DNA from: G965219965 sp965219965
Lineage (GTDB): Bacteria > Pseudomonadota > Alphaproteobacteria > RS24
Assembly (NCBI GenBank): GCA_965219965.1
Contig: OZ244796.1
Coordinates: 1,178,001-1,242,000, forward strand
Direction: 5' to 3'
DNA length: 64,000 nucleotides
The translations under genes and the position numbers were made by a program. The notes beneath the pieces were generated by a model. The model searched no databases and was not told where the DNA came from. It worked only from the letters and a program-made list of their open reading frames with translations. Each line of letters begins with the position of its first letter. Position 1 is the first letter of the stretch. Shown piece after piece: positions 43,335 through 52,253 of the stretch.

Positions 43335-44955
43335 TATCTTCTTGCCCCTCAAGCGGAAGCGTTAAAATAAAACACGCCCCGCCTTGTTTTTCATTCACCG
43401 CCCGCAAATCGCCGCCATGGGCGCGGGCAATTTGCCGCGAAATAGACAGGCCAAGCCCAGAATGTTTTTGCCACGCCTTATCGGGATCAAACCCATCACC
43501 TTCGCGGTCAGTATAAAAGCGGTCAAAAATCCGCAGCACCGCATCGGGCTTAAAGCCCGGGCCGCTATCGCGCACAGCCAGTTCGGCCATATCGCCTTGC
43601 GCCGAAGCGGTGATTTTCACCACACTGCCAGCAGGGGCAAAATCGCGGGCATTATCTAGCAAATTATTAAAAATCTGAGCAATGCGCCCAACCTGCCCAC
43701 GCACCGCCAAAAGCGGCGGGGCGGTGACGGCAATGTCAAAATCGGGCTTATAAGCATCTTGATAGGCCGCCGCCGTATCGCGCAGCAAATCGGCCAAATT
43801 AAAATCCGCCGCTTGCCCGCGCCCTAATTCTGCGTCCAGCCGTGAAGCGTCAGAAATATCGCTTATGAGTTTATTCATGCGCTGCATATCGGCGTTGAGA
43901 ATTTTCAGCAAGGCGGCTTTTTCTTTTGCTTGGGTTTTATCATCAAGGCTTTCTAAAGTTTGCACCGCGCTATTAAGAGATGCAAGCGGATTTTTTAATT
44001 CATGCGCCACATCGGCGGCAAAGGCTTCAATCGCATCAATGCGTTCACGCAATCGCGCCAGCATATCGCGCAAAGCCAAAGACAACGCGCCAATTTCATC
44101 ACGCCGTGCGCTATAATCTGGCACCGCTTGCGGCGAAGGGGCGATATTATCACGGCGAATTTGGTGCATGGCATGGGCGAGCCGCCGCACGGGTTCGGCC
44201 ACGGTGCGGGCGAGCAAAATTGTCAGCCCCAACACAATCACAAACACCACCAGAAAAATTTGAATAATGTTGCGCCGCGCTTGCGCCACCAAGCCGTCAA
44301 TCGTGCCGGGCGGGCTGGTGACAAGCAACGCCCCGCTAATGCCGCGATAATATTGCACTGGCACGGCCAGCGTCAGCACATCGCGCCCTTGCCCATCTTG
44401 GCGCACCAGCCCGGCCACGCGCCCGTCCAAAGCGGCCAGCACTTCTTCCAAAAGCAGCCCATTAGCCGCCAGCCTGTCGCTCATAGGCGGCCTGCCGCCG
44501 CCCAGCCGCGCCCACCAATCGGCGGGCAGTTCGGCCTCACTATCCAGCGCGGCAATCTGCACATTGCGCCCCAGCCGCATCGTGTCAATCAGCACATGGC
44601 CTTGCCTATCATAAAAGCGCACGCGATTATGGGTCGGCGCGACCAGCCGCCGCAAAAGCGGACGCGCCGCTTCCACATCCAGCACGGGAATTTTAATTTC
44701 GCTCGCCCCTTGCGCCGTGCCTGTTTGCACTTCGGCGATAATGGGTTCTAGCCCGCCCAAAGCCTCCGCCATAATCGCTGCTTGCAGGCTTAAAGATTGC
44801 CGATAGGCTTGCGTTAAACTATCACGGGTTTGGCCAAGCCATAAAAGCGCGGCCAAAAAGGCGAGCAGGCCGAAAATATTCACGCCAATCAAACGGGTGC
44901 GTAGCCCCCACCAACCGCCGCTTTTGCCACCCTTATATTGCGCCGCCTTGTTCAT
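43321..44955 (-). CDS. chvG: Sensor histidine kinase ChvG (ExoS)-type
   Basis: A 544-residue membrane histidine kinase. TM1 is LIGVNIFGLLAFLAALLWLG (about 22-41), followed by a periplasmic sensor of about 200 residues. TM2 is IIQIFLVVFVIVLGLTILLA, then a HAMP domain, then DHp AADVAHELKNPLASLNSAVQTLE with the phospho-His. The ATPase domain has NNLLDNARDF (N box), VRDSGPGFKPD (G1) and SGLGLSISRQIARAHGG (G2). In the family ChvG responds to acidity or envelope stress and phosphorylates ChvI. Its start overlaps the chvI stop by 4 nt. Confidence 0.93.
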   Translation of the reverse strand: MNKAAQYKGGKSGGWWGLRTRLIGVNIFGLLAFLAALLWLGQTRDSLTQAYRQSLSLQAAIMAEALGGLEPIIAEVQTGTAQGASEIKIPVLDVEAARPLLRRLVAPTHNRVRFYDRQGHVLIDTMRLGRNVQIAALDSEAELPADWWARLGGGRPPMSDRLAANGLLLEEVLAALDGRVAGLVRQDGQGRDVLTLAVPVQYYRGISGALLVTSPPGTIDGLVAQARRNIIQIFLVVFVIVLGLTILLARTVAEPVRRLAHAMHQIRRDNIAPSPQAVPDYSARRDEIGALSLALRDMLARLRERIDAIEAFAADVAHELKNPLASLNSAVQTLESLDDKTQAKEKAALLKILNADMQRMNKLISDISDASRLDAELGRGQAADFNLADLLRDTAAAYQDAYKPDFDIAVTAPPLLAVRGQVGRIAQIFNNLLDNARDFAPAGSVVKITASAQGDMAELAVRDSGPGFKPDAVLRIFDRFYTDREGDGFDPDKAWQKHSGLGLSISRQIARAHGGDLRAVNEKQGGACFILTLPLEGQEDNGAK

Positions 44956-45737
44956 GCCTTAAACCTGTAGCCCACGCCGTAAAGTGTTTCAATGCCGTCA
45001 AAATTTTTATCCACTTGGCGGAATTTGCGCCGCAAGCGTTTAATATGGCTGTCAATGGTGCGGTCATCAACATAGACTTGGTCATCATAGGCCGCATCCA
45101 TCAGCGCGTCACGGCTCTTAACATAGCCGGGTCGAGCCGCTAGTGATTGCAAAATTAAAAATTCAGTGACGGTTAAATTTACTTTGCCCCCGTCCCATAA
45201 ACATTCATGGCGGGCGGCGTTAAGCGTCAGCCGTCCGCGCTGTAAAATATCTTCCGCCTCTTTTACACCCGCCGCGCCCGTTTCTTTTTCGGGCGTGTCA
45301 GCCAAACGCACACGGCGCAAAATGGCGCGAATCCGTTCGGCCAGTAATTTTTGCGAAAAGGGTTTGGTGATATAATCATCCGCGCCGATTTTCAGCCCGA
45401 CCAGCTCATCAATTTCATCATCTTTAGAGGTGAGGAAAATCACCGGCATGGCCGAGCTTTCGCGCACCCGCCGCAATAATTCCAGCCCGTCCATGCGCGG
45501 CATTTTAATGTCAAACACGCCAATATCGTACGCACCCGCGCCCGCAGTCGCGCCCGCCCCCGCACCCTCAGCCCCGCCGCCTTGCAGAGCCGCCAGTGCT
45601 TCATGCCCATCGGCAAAGCTGGCCACCTCAAAGCCCTCATTTTTGAGGAAAATGCTCAGCGTGGCGGTGATATTGCGGTCATCATCCACCAGCATGACAC
45701 GCCCACCAGCCCTAGATTTCCCAGCTTTTTTGTTCAT
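44952..45737 (-). CDS. chvI: Response regulator ChvI-type with Gly/Ala-rich receiver insertion
   Basis: A 261-residue OmpR-family regulator. The receiver has VMLVDDDRNITATL, phosphoacceptor D76 in GVFDIKMPRMDGLELL, and TSKDDEIDELVGLKIGADDYITKPFS with the Thr/Ser and Lys switch residues. The C-terminal winged helix ends VYVDDRTIDSHIKRLRRKFRQVDKNFDGIETLYGVGYRFKA. Between alpha2 and beta3 lies an unusual insertion, residues about 53-69, almost only Gly and Ala; it is encoded by GCACCC-like hexanucleotides and lengthens the loop by about 15 residues. ATG 45737 gives the family start. It is divergent from pckA, a conserved arrangement. Confidence 0.93.
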   Translation of the reverse strand: MNKKAGKSRAGGRVMLVDDDRNITATLSIFLKNEGFEVASFADGHEALAALQGGGAEGAGAGATAGAGAYDIGVFDIKMPRMDGLELLRRVRESSAMPVIFLTSKDDEIDELVGLKIGADDYITKPFSQKLLAERIRAILRRVRLADTPEKETGAAGVKEAEDILQRGRLTLNAARHECLWDGGKVNLTVTEFLILQSLAARPGYVKSRDALMDAAYDDQVYVDDRTIDSHIKRLRRKFRQVDKNFDGIETLYGVGYRFKA

Positions 45738-45895
45738 TTGCGGCCTCTTTCCAGCCCTCATAGCCTTTTATAAAATCATCCACAAGCAATGTGGCATATA
45801 TGCGGCATTTTGCACGGATTTTTTGTTCCTTTTTGTTTTATGCGCCATAAATTTCGTCTATAAAGCCCGAACCTGTACCATTCGGGGGACACATC

Positions 45896-47503
45896 ATGCA
45901 GCAAACGGGGCAGCCAAATAACGCGGTCGGGGCGCAGGCGCACGGCTTTGCCAATCTCAAAGCGGCGCATTGGAATTGCCGCCCGCATAAGCTCTACGCT
46001 ATGGCGCTTGCCCGCCAAGAAGGCGTGATTGCCGATGGCGGGGCTTTGGTGGTTAAAACGGGGCGGCACACGGGCCGTTCGGCGCATGATAAATTTATTG
46101 TGCGTGATGCGCTCACCGAAAACAGCGTTTGGTGGGATAATAACAAAGCCATGACGGCGGAACAATTTGACGCTTTGCACGCCGATATGCTGGCTCATGC
46201 CGAAGGGCGCGAGCTTTTTATTCAAGATCTTTATGGCGGTGCGGATAAAACCCATCGCCTCGCCACACGGGTTTATACCGAAACCGCGTGGCACTCTTTA
46301 TTCATTCAAAATCTGTTGATTGAACCCGAAGCCGCCGAGCTTGAAAATTTCGCGCCTGAATGTGTCATTATCAACATGCCCAGCTTTAAGGCCGACCCCG
46401 CCCGTCACGGTGCGCGGAGCGAAACCATTATTGCCGCCAATCTCGCCAAGAAAATCGTGCTGATTGCTGGCACTTCCTATGCGGGTGAAATTAAAAAATC
46501 TGTTTTTTCCATGCTGAATTTTATTTTGCCTGAAAAGCGTGTCATGCCCATGCACTGCTCGGTGAATGTGGGTGCCGATGATGATGCGGCGATTTTCTTT
46601 GGCCTGTCTGGCACGGGCAAAACCACGCTTTCGGCTGACCCGAACCGCATTTTGGTCGGCGATGATGAGCATGGCTGGTCGGAAAATGGGGTGTTTAATT
46701 TTGAAGGCGGCTGTTATGCCAAAATGATTAACTTGTCGCCCGAAGCTGAGCCGGAAATTTACGCCACCACGCACCGCTTTGGCACGGTGCTGGAAAATGT
46801 TGTCATGGACGACCAAAGCGGCGTGTTGGATTTCTTTGACAATTCCTTAGCGGAAAATTCACGCGGGGCCTATCCGCTTTCTTTCATTCCCAATGCCTCT
46901 AAAACGGGCCGTGCGGGTCACCCCAAAACCATTATCATGCTCACCGCAGATGCGTTCGGCGTCTTGCCGCCCATTGCACGGCTAACGGCGGGGCAGGCCA
47001 TGTATCATTTCCTATCGGGTTACACGGCCAAAGTCGCTGGCACGGAAAAAGGCGTGACCGAGCCAGAGGCGACTTTTTCCACCTGCTTTGGCGCGCCTTT
47101 CATGCCGCGCCACCCGTCTGAATATGGCAATTTGCTGCGCGACCTTATCGGGGCGCATGGGGTGCATTGCTGGCTGGTTAATACGGGCTGGACGGGCGGG
47201 GCGTATGGCACGGGCAGTCGTATGCCCATTAAAGCCACCCGCGCTTTGCTGGCCGCCGCCCTTGACGGCTCGCTCAACAAAGCCGATTTCCGCCGTGATG
47301 ATTATTTTGGTTTTGATGTGCCTATTGCTGTGCCAAATGTAGAAAGTGCCATTCTCACCCCGCGTGACACATGGGCCGACAAAGCCGCCTATGACACCCA
47401 AGCCCGCAAGCTGGTAGAAATGTTCACCGCCAATTTTGAAAAATTCATAGACCATGTCGGCGAAGACGTCCGCACCGCCGCCCCCGTAATCGCGGCGGAG
47501 TAG
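45896..47503 (+). CDS. pckA: Phosphoenolpyruvate carboxykinase (ATP)
   Basis: Gluconeogenic enzyme that converts oxaloacetate and ATP to PEP; 535 residues. KTGRHTGRSAHDKFIV (substrate Arg), GTSYAGEIKKSVFSMLNFILPEKRVMPMHCSVN, FFGLSGTGKTTLSADPNRILVGDDEHGW (P-loop and metal Asp), NFEGGCYAKMINLSPEAEPEIY, and NTGWTGGAYGTGSRMPI are all family signatures. A GGGGG-containing site precedes ATG 45896. It is divergent from chvI; ChvI is known to control pckA in some relatives. Confidence 0.97.
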   Translation: MQQTGQPNNAVGAQAHGFANLKAAHWNCRPHKLYAMALARQEGVIADGGALVVKTGRHTGRSAHDKFIVRDALTENSVWWDNNKAMTAEQFDALHADMLAHAEGRELFIQDLYGGADKTHRLATRVYTETAWHSLFIQNLLIEPEAAELENFAPECVIINMPSFKADPARHGARSETIIAANLAKKIVLIAGTSYAGEIKKSVFSMLNFILPEKRVMPMHCSVNVGADDDAAIFFGLSGTGKTTLSADPNRILVGDDEHGWSENGVFNFEGGCYAKMINLSPEAEPEIYATTHRFGTVLENVVMDDQSGVLDFFDNSLAENSRGAYPLSFIPNASKTGRAGHPKTIIMLTADAFGVLPPIARLTAGQAMYHFLSGYTAKVAGTEKGVTEPEATFSTCFGAPFMPRHPSEYGNLLRDLIGAHGVHCWLVNTGWTGGAYGTGSRMPIKATRALLAAALDGSLNKADFRRDDYFGFDVPIAVPNVESAILTPRDTWADKAAYDTQARKLVEMFTANFEKFIDHVGEDVRTAAPVIAAE

Positions 47504-47518
47504 CAGGGCGGCCTATAA

Positions 47519-48274
47519 ATGATTTTAGAAGAAATAGAAAAACGACTGAGTCAAGAATGGAAAGATTTATTATCCCCATATCTAGAAAATGGTGGGAAAG
47601 AAAATCTTAAAGAACTTGATGTCTGTTTGAAAAATATAGGAACAGAAAATTATTACCCTTGCATCTCTAAAGTTTTCAGGCCATTCACCATTGGAAAGTG
47701 CAAAAAACCAAGCGAAATAAAAGTGGTGATTATCGGCCAAGACCCTTACGAAGATCAAACAAAAGCAACGGGGCTGGCTTTTTCACATGATAAAAACTTG
47801 CCAAAAAACGATAAATATAAAGATAGTGTCACAAATATTTTTAAGGCGATACAAAATGACATTGGCGGCACGATACCTTCAACTGGCAATTTAGAATATC
47901 TCGCTGAACAAGGCGTGTTGCTCATCAATCGGGTTTTTACTTATGCCAAAAAAGAACCTCGCAATGAGAGATATAGGGAAGGAATGCGGTGTTGTTGGAA
48001 ACAATTCAGCGCAAATTTAATAAGAATCCTTGCGGAGGAGAACGAAAATATCGTTTTCATGCTTTGGGGCGAGGATGCAAAATCAATAAAAGCACACATT
48101 AATTGTGAAAAACACTGCCCTCTTTACGCATGGCATCCATCAAATCGGAACGAGAATAAAGAAGGCAAATACGCAGATGAAAATAAACTTTCAAATAAAA
48201 AACATTTCTCGCAAGCAAATTGCTATCTAAGAGAACATAAGCGTGAAGAAATTGATTGGTGTCCCAAAAAATAG
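47519..48274 (+). CDS. Uracil-DNA glycosylase (family 1-like), AT-rich
   Basis: A 251-residue enzyme that excises uracil from DNA. UNG active-site positions can be mapped: D75 and Y77 in IIGQDPYEDQ, F88 in ATGLAFSH, N137 in VLLINRVFT, and H206 in AWHPSNRNE (E. coli D64, Y66, F77, N123, H187). The residue after Y77 is Glu where UNG normally has His, and the HPS loop is diverged. The gene is much more AT-rich than its neighbours, rich in AAA, GAA and ATA codons, and sits between pckA and polA with 15-bp and 10-bp gaps, so recent acquisition is likely. I do not give it the name ung because the divergence is large. Confidence 0.85.
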   Translation: MILEEIEKRLSQEWKDLLSPYLENGGKENLKELDVCLKNIGTENYYPCISKVFRPFTIGKCKKPSEIKVVIIGQDPYEDQTKATGLAFSHDKNLPKNDKYKDSVTNIFKAIQNDIGGTIPSTGNLEYLAEQGVLLINRVFTYAKKEPRNERYREGMRCCWKQFSANLIRILAEENENIVFMLWGEDAKSIKAHINCEKHCPLYAWHPSNRNENKEGKYADENKLSNKKHFSQANCYLREHKREEIDWCPKK

Positions 48275-48284
48275 CGGTTTTTAA

Positions 48285-51179
48285 CTAATGCGCTTCGTCC
48301 CAATTTTGGGCGGCGCGGGCGTCCACCACTAATGGCACGCTCAGCGCAAGGCGCGGGGCGCAGGCCGCGCTCATCACATCGCAGGCCAGCTTTATCAATT
48401 TATCCGCGCCCGCTTTTTCCACTTCAAAAATAAGCTCATCATGCACTTGCAATAGCATACGCGCCCCCAGCCCCGATTTTTCCAAAGCCGGCAGCATATG
48501 AATCATGGCCCGCCTGATAATATCAGCCGCCGTGCCTTGAATGGGCGCGTTAATGGCCGCGCGTTCAGCAAAAGCTCGCCGCGCAGGAATTTTGCTATCA
48601 ATTTCACGCAAATGAATTTTGCGCCCAAATAAAGTCGTCACAAAACCTTGCGCGTGCGCTTCGGCTTTCACCGCTTCCATATAATCTTTAATGCCCGGAA
48701 ATTTTTCAAAATAGGTTTTGATATAATCGCCCGCCTCATGGCGCGAAATACCTAATTGCGCCGCCAGCCCGAAAGCCGAAATGCCATAAATAATGCCGAA
48801 ATTTATCGCCTTGGCACGCCGCCGCGTTTCCGCGCTCATGCCCTTAATGGGTTCGCCGAAAATTTCCGCCGCCGTCATGGCGTGAATATCCAGCCCATCG
48901 GCAAAAGCCTGTTTCAGCGCGGAAATATCGGCCATATGCGCCAAAATCCGCAGCTCAATTTGGCTGTAATCCGCGCTCACCAGCACATGGCCTTTTTCGG
49001 CGACAAAAGCGGTGCGTATCTGGCGGCCATCTTCGGTGCGAATGGGGATATTTTGCAAATTCGGGTCAGACGAGGCCAGCCGCCCTGTGGTGGTTGCCGC
49101 CAGCGAATAAGACGTATGCACCCGCCCCGTTTGCGCGTTGATAAAATTGGGCAGCGCGTCCGTATAGGTGGATTTCAGCTTGGCCAGCCCGCGCCAATCC
49201 AATACGCGGGCGGACAACACATTGCCTTGCGCGGCGAGATTTTCCAACACATCCGCGCTGGTTCCCCACGCACCGGTTTTGGTTTTTTTGCCGCCGTCTA
49301 ATTGCATTTTGTCAAATAAAATATCGCCCAGCTGTTTGGGGCTGGCAATGTTAAATTCTTCGCCCGCTTCGGTGAAAATTTCTTTTTCCATCGCCGCCAT
49401 TTTTTGCGCGAACGCGCCCGACAGGCGCGACAATATGGTGCGGTCAATTTTAATGCCGTGCTTTTCCATATCCACAATCACATCCACCAAAACCCGCTCC
49501 GTGCTTTCATAAACGCTTACCATGCCCGCCGACACAAGTTCGGCTTTCAAAATATGCCAAAGCCGCAAAGTAATATCGGCATCTTCGCCCGCATAGGCGG
49601 TGGCTTTATCCATCGCCACTTGGTCAAATGTGATTTTCGCCTTGCCCTTACCCAGCAGCTCCTTAATAGAAATCGGCGTATGGTTAAGATATTTTTTTGC
49701 CAGCTCATCCATGCCATGCGCTTGTGCGCCCGCGCCAATCGTGTAAGAAAGCAGCATGGTGTCATCAATGGGTGTGACGCGCACGCCGCGCTGGCCGAAA
49801 ACCTGCAAATCAAATTTGGCATTTTGCAAAACTTTCAACACCGCTTCATCGGCCAGCAAAGGCGCGAGCGCGTCTAAAACTTTTTGCGTGTCTAATTGTT
49901 TGGGCGCGGTGGCCTCTTGCGGCTCTAAATCCAGCCCCTCTGTTCGCGCCCCATGCGCCAACGGGATATAGCACGCACGGCCCGGTGCTGTGGCCAGCGA
50001 AATGCCCACCAAGCGGCACGCCACCGCATCTAGCCCGTCAGTTTCGGTGTCCAGCCCAATGGCAGGCTGGGCGCGGGCTTCGTCAATCCAAGCCTGTAAT
50101 TCCTTCATGCTGGTCACGCACGCATAGGCACTGGCATCTATGGGCTGGAAGTTGAAATTGCGCCCCGCAAAATCACCCGCCGCTTCCGCCGCATCATCTC
50201 CCCCCGCATCTTCTGGCACAATAGACGGCACACCCGCCCCGCCCGCCGCAAGATTTTTATCGGCGGTAAAATCTTCTGCATTAAATCCATATTTTTGCGC
50301 CAGCCTTTTGGTCAGCGTCTTAAATTCCATCGCCTTCACAAAACCCATCAAATCTGTCGGGGCGGGGTCGGCCAAAATCATTTCCGCCACCGCCATTGGC
50401 ACAGGCGCGTCTTTTTTCAGCGTCACCAGCTCGCGGCTCAGCCGTGCCATATCGGCAAATTCAATGAGATTTTCGCGCCGCTTATTTTGTTTAATTTCGC
50501 CAGCGCGTTTAAGCAGCGTATCCAAATCGCCAAATTCGTTAATAAGCAAGGCGGCTGTTTTCACCCCAATGCCCGGCACGCCCGGGATATTATCAATGCT
50601 ATCGCCGGCCAAAGATTGCACATCAATCACCCGTTCGGGCGCAACGCCAAATTTTTCTGCCACCGCATCCGTGTCAATATATTTGTCTTTCATTGTGTCC
50701 AACATATCCACGCGCCCGCCGACCAGTTGCATTAAATCCTTATCTGATGACACAATCGTCACCCGCGCCCCCGCATCCGAGGCCGCCGCCGCATAGGTGG
50801 CGATTAAATCATCGGCCTCATAGCCTGCCAGTTCAATGCTTGGCACGCCAAAAGCGCGGGTGGCTTCGCGCACCAGTGGAAATTGCGGCACCAAATCGTC
50901 CGGCGGTGCGCCGCGATTGGCTTTATAATCAGGGTAAAGGTCGTTGCGAAAGCTGTGGCCAGACGCATCAAAAATCACCGCCAAATGGGTGGGGCTTTGC
51001 GCCGCTTCCATATCGGCCAGTAGCTTGGCCAGCATATTGCAAAACCCCGCCACCGCGCCCACGGGCAGGCCGTCGCTTTTGCGCGTCAGTGGCGGCAAGG
51101 CGTGGTAAGCGCGGAAAATATAAGTAGAGCCATCAACCAAATAAAGATGGTCATTTTTGCCCAGCTTGGTTTTGCTCAT
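48285..51179 (-). CDS. polA: DNA polymerase I
   Basis: A 964-residue three-domain repair polymerase. 5' nuclease (about 1-300): LYLVDGSTYIFRAYHALPP, AVIFDASGHSFRNDLYPDYKANR, GYEADDLIATYA, GDSIDNIPGVPGIGVKTA. 3'-5' exonuclease: AIGLDTETDGLDAVACRLVGI, LQNAKFDLQVF and AYAGEDADITLRL. Polymerase: SSDPNLQNIPIRTEDGRQIRTAFV, VSADYSQIELRILAHM, RRRAKAINFGIIYGISAFGLA and LLQVHDELIFEV. Exonuclease and polymerase carboxylates are intact. ATG 51179 gives the family start; the longer frame to 51395 is not supported. It is convergent with the glycosylase gene. Confidence 0.97.
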   Translation of the reverse strand: MSKTKLGKNDHLYLVDGSTYIFRAYHALPPLTRKSDGLPVGAVAGFCNMLAKLLADMEAAQSPTHLAVIFDASGHSFRNDLYPDYKANRGAPPDDLVPQFPLVREATRAFGVPSIELAGYEADDLIATYAAAASDAGARVTIVSSDKDLMQLVGGRVDMLDTMKDKYIDTDAVAEKFGVAPERVIDVQSLAGDSIDNIPGVPGIGVKTAALLINEFGDLDTLLKRAGEIKQNKRRENLIEFADMARLSRELVTLKKDAPVPMAVAEMILADPAPTDLMGFVKAMEFKTLTKRLAQKYGFNAEDFTADKNLAAGGAGVPSIVPEDAGGDDAAEAAGDFAGRNFNFQPIDASAYACVTSMKELQAWIDEARAQPAIGLDTETDGLDAVACRLVGISLATAPGRACYIPLAHGARTEGLDLEPQEATAPKQLDTQKVLDALAPLLADEAVLKVLQNAKFDLQVFGQRGVRVTPIDDTMLLSYTIGAGAQAHGMDELAKKYLNHTPISIKELLGKGKAKITFDQVAMDKATAYAGEDADITLRLWHILKAELVSAGMVSVYESTERVLVDVIVDMEKHGIKIDRTILSRLSGAFAQKMAAMEKEIFTEAGEEFNIASPKQLGDILFDKMQLDGGKKTKTGAWGTSADVLENLAAQGNVLSARVLDWRGLAKLKSTYTDALPNFINAQTGRVHTSYSLAATTTGRLASSDPNLQNIPIRTEDGRQIRTAFVAEKGHVLVSADYSQIELRILAHMADISALKQAFADGLDIHAMTAAEIFGEPIKGMSAETRRRAKAINFGIIYGISAFGLAAQLGISRHEAGDYIKTYFEKFPGIKDYMEAVKAEAHAQGFVTTLFGRKIHLREIDSKIPARRAFAERAAINAPIQGTAADIIRRAMIHMLPALEKSGLGARMLLQVHDELIFEVEKAGADKLIKLACDVMSAACAPRLALSVPLVVDARAAQNWDEAH

Positions 51180-51287
51180 GCCGCCCTCATTGCCGTCACA
51201 GTTTCGCGCCAGTATAACCGATACCACCCGCCGCGTTGGTCTTTTTTCCGCTTTATCCCCATAAGCCCTCCATGCTAAAGCACATAT

Positions 51288-52253
51288 ATGAAAAAAACAC
51301 CGCACCCCCCGCCCCCCGATATGGCCGTCACCGCACGGGGGTTGCAGAAAACCTATGCGGCCAGTGGCGCGACTGCGGCCAAAACGGCTTTGCATGGCAT
51401 TGATTTAGACATTCCACGCGGTGCGATTTTTGGTCTGTTGGGGCCGAACGGGGCGGGCAAGTCCACCTTTATTAACATTCTCGCAGGCCTTGTGGTCAAA
51501 ACCGCAGGCGATGTTACCATTTGGGGTTTTGACATCACCGCCAATCCGCGCCAAGCCCGTGCGTCCATTGGCGTTGTGCCGCAAGAGTTAAACCTTGATG
51601 CGTATTTCACCCCGCTTGAATCAATGGAATTGCAAGGCGGGCTTTATGGCGTGCCGAAAAGCCAACGCCGTTCTATGGAATTGCTCAAAGCCATGCATTT
51701 AGACGACAAGGCGCAATCTTATGCGCGGTCTTTATCGGGCGGTATGCGCCGCCGCTTATTGGTCGCCAAAGCAATGGTGCATCACCCGCCCATTTTAGTT
51801 TTGGACGAACCCACCGCGGGTGTGGATATTGAATTGCGTAAACAGCTTTGGGATTATGTGCAAGAATTAAACCGCAAGGGCGTGACCATTGTTTTGACCA
51901 CGCATTATTTGGAAGAAGCCCAAGCCCTATGCGACCGCATTGCGATTATTGATAAAGGCCGTGTGGTTGCTTTGGACGACACGCAAAACCTGCTATCGCT
52001 GATTGACCGCAAAACTTTGCTGGTGCGCCCGGCCAAAGCTGTGGCAAAACTGCCGCCTGTGCTTACGCCCTTTGACGCGCAACTGCGCCCCGATGGGCGG
52101 CTCAGCCTCACTTTCAACCCCAATGAAACGCCCGTTCAGCAAATCCTCGCCGCCCTTGCCGCCGCCAATATCACCATTGCCGATTTAGAAACCGAAGGCA
52201 ATAATTTGGAAAATGTGTTTATGAAACTAACGGGCAGTTCACTTGCCGATTAA
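51288..52253 (+). CDS. ABC transporter ATP-binding protein (ABC-2 export type)
   Basis: A 321-residue ABC ATPase. Walker A is LLGPNGAGKSTFINIL, the Q-loop VVPQELNLD, signature LSGGMRRRLLVAKAM, Walker B LVLDEPTAGVDIELR, switch His in LTTHYLEEAQ. The C-terminal extension (LLVRPAKAVAKLPPVL ... NLENVFMKLTGSSL) is typical of DrrA/CcmA/YadG-like exporters. The partner permease is not adjacent in this window; the next gene is convergent. Substrate unknown. Its stop TAA shares the palindrome TTAA with the convergent aldolase gene. Confidence 0.92.
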   Translation: MKKTPHPPPPDMAVTARGLQKTYAASGATAAKTALHGIDLDIPRGAIFGLLGPNGAGKSTFINILAGLVVKTAGDVTIWGFDITANPRQARASIGVVPQELNLDAYFTPLESMELQGGLYGVPKSQRRSMELLKAMHLDDKAQSYARSLSGGMRRRLLVAKAMVHHPPILVLDEPTAGVDIELRKQLWDYVQELNRKGVTIVLTTHYLEEAQALCDRIAIIDKGRVVALDDTQNLLSLIDRKTLLVRPAKAVAKLPPVLTPFDAQLRPDGRLSLTFNPNETPVQQILAALAAANITIADLETEGNNLENVFMKLTGSSLAD

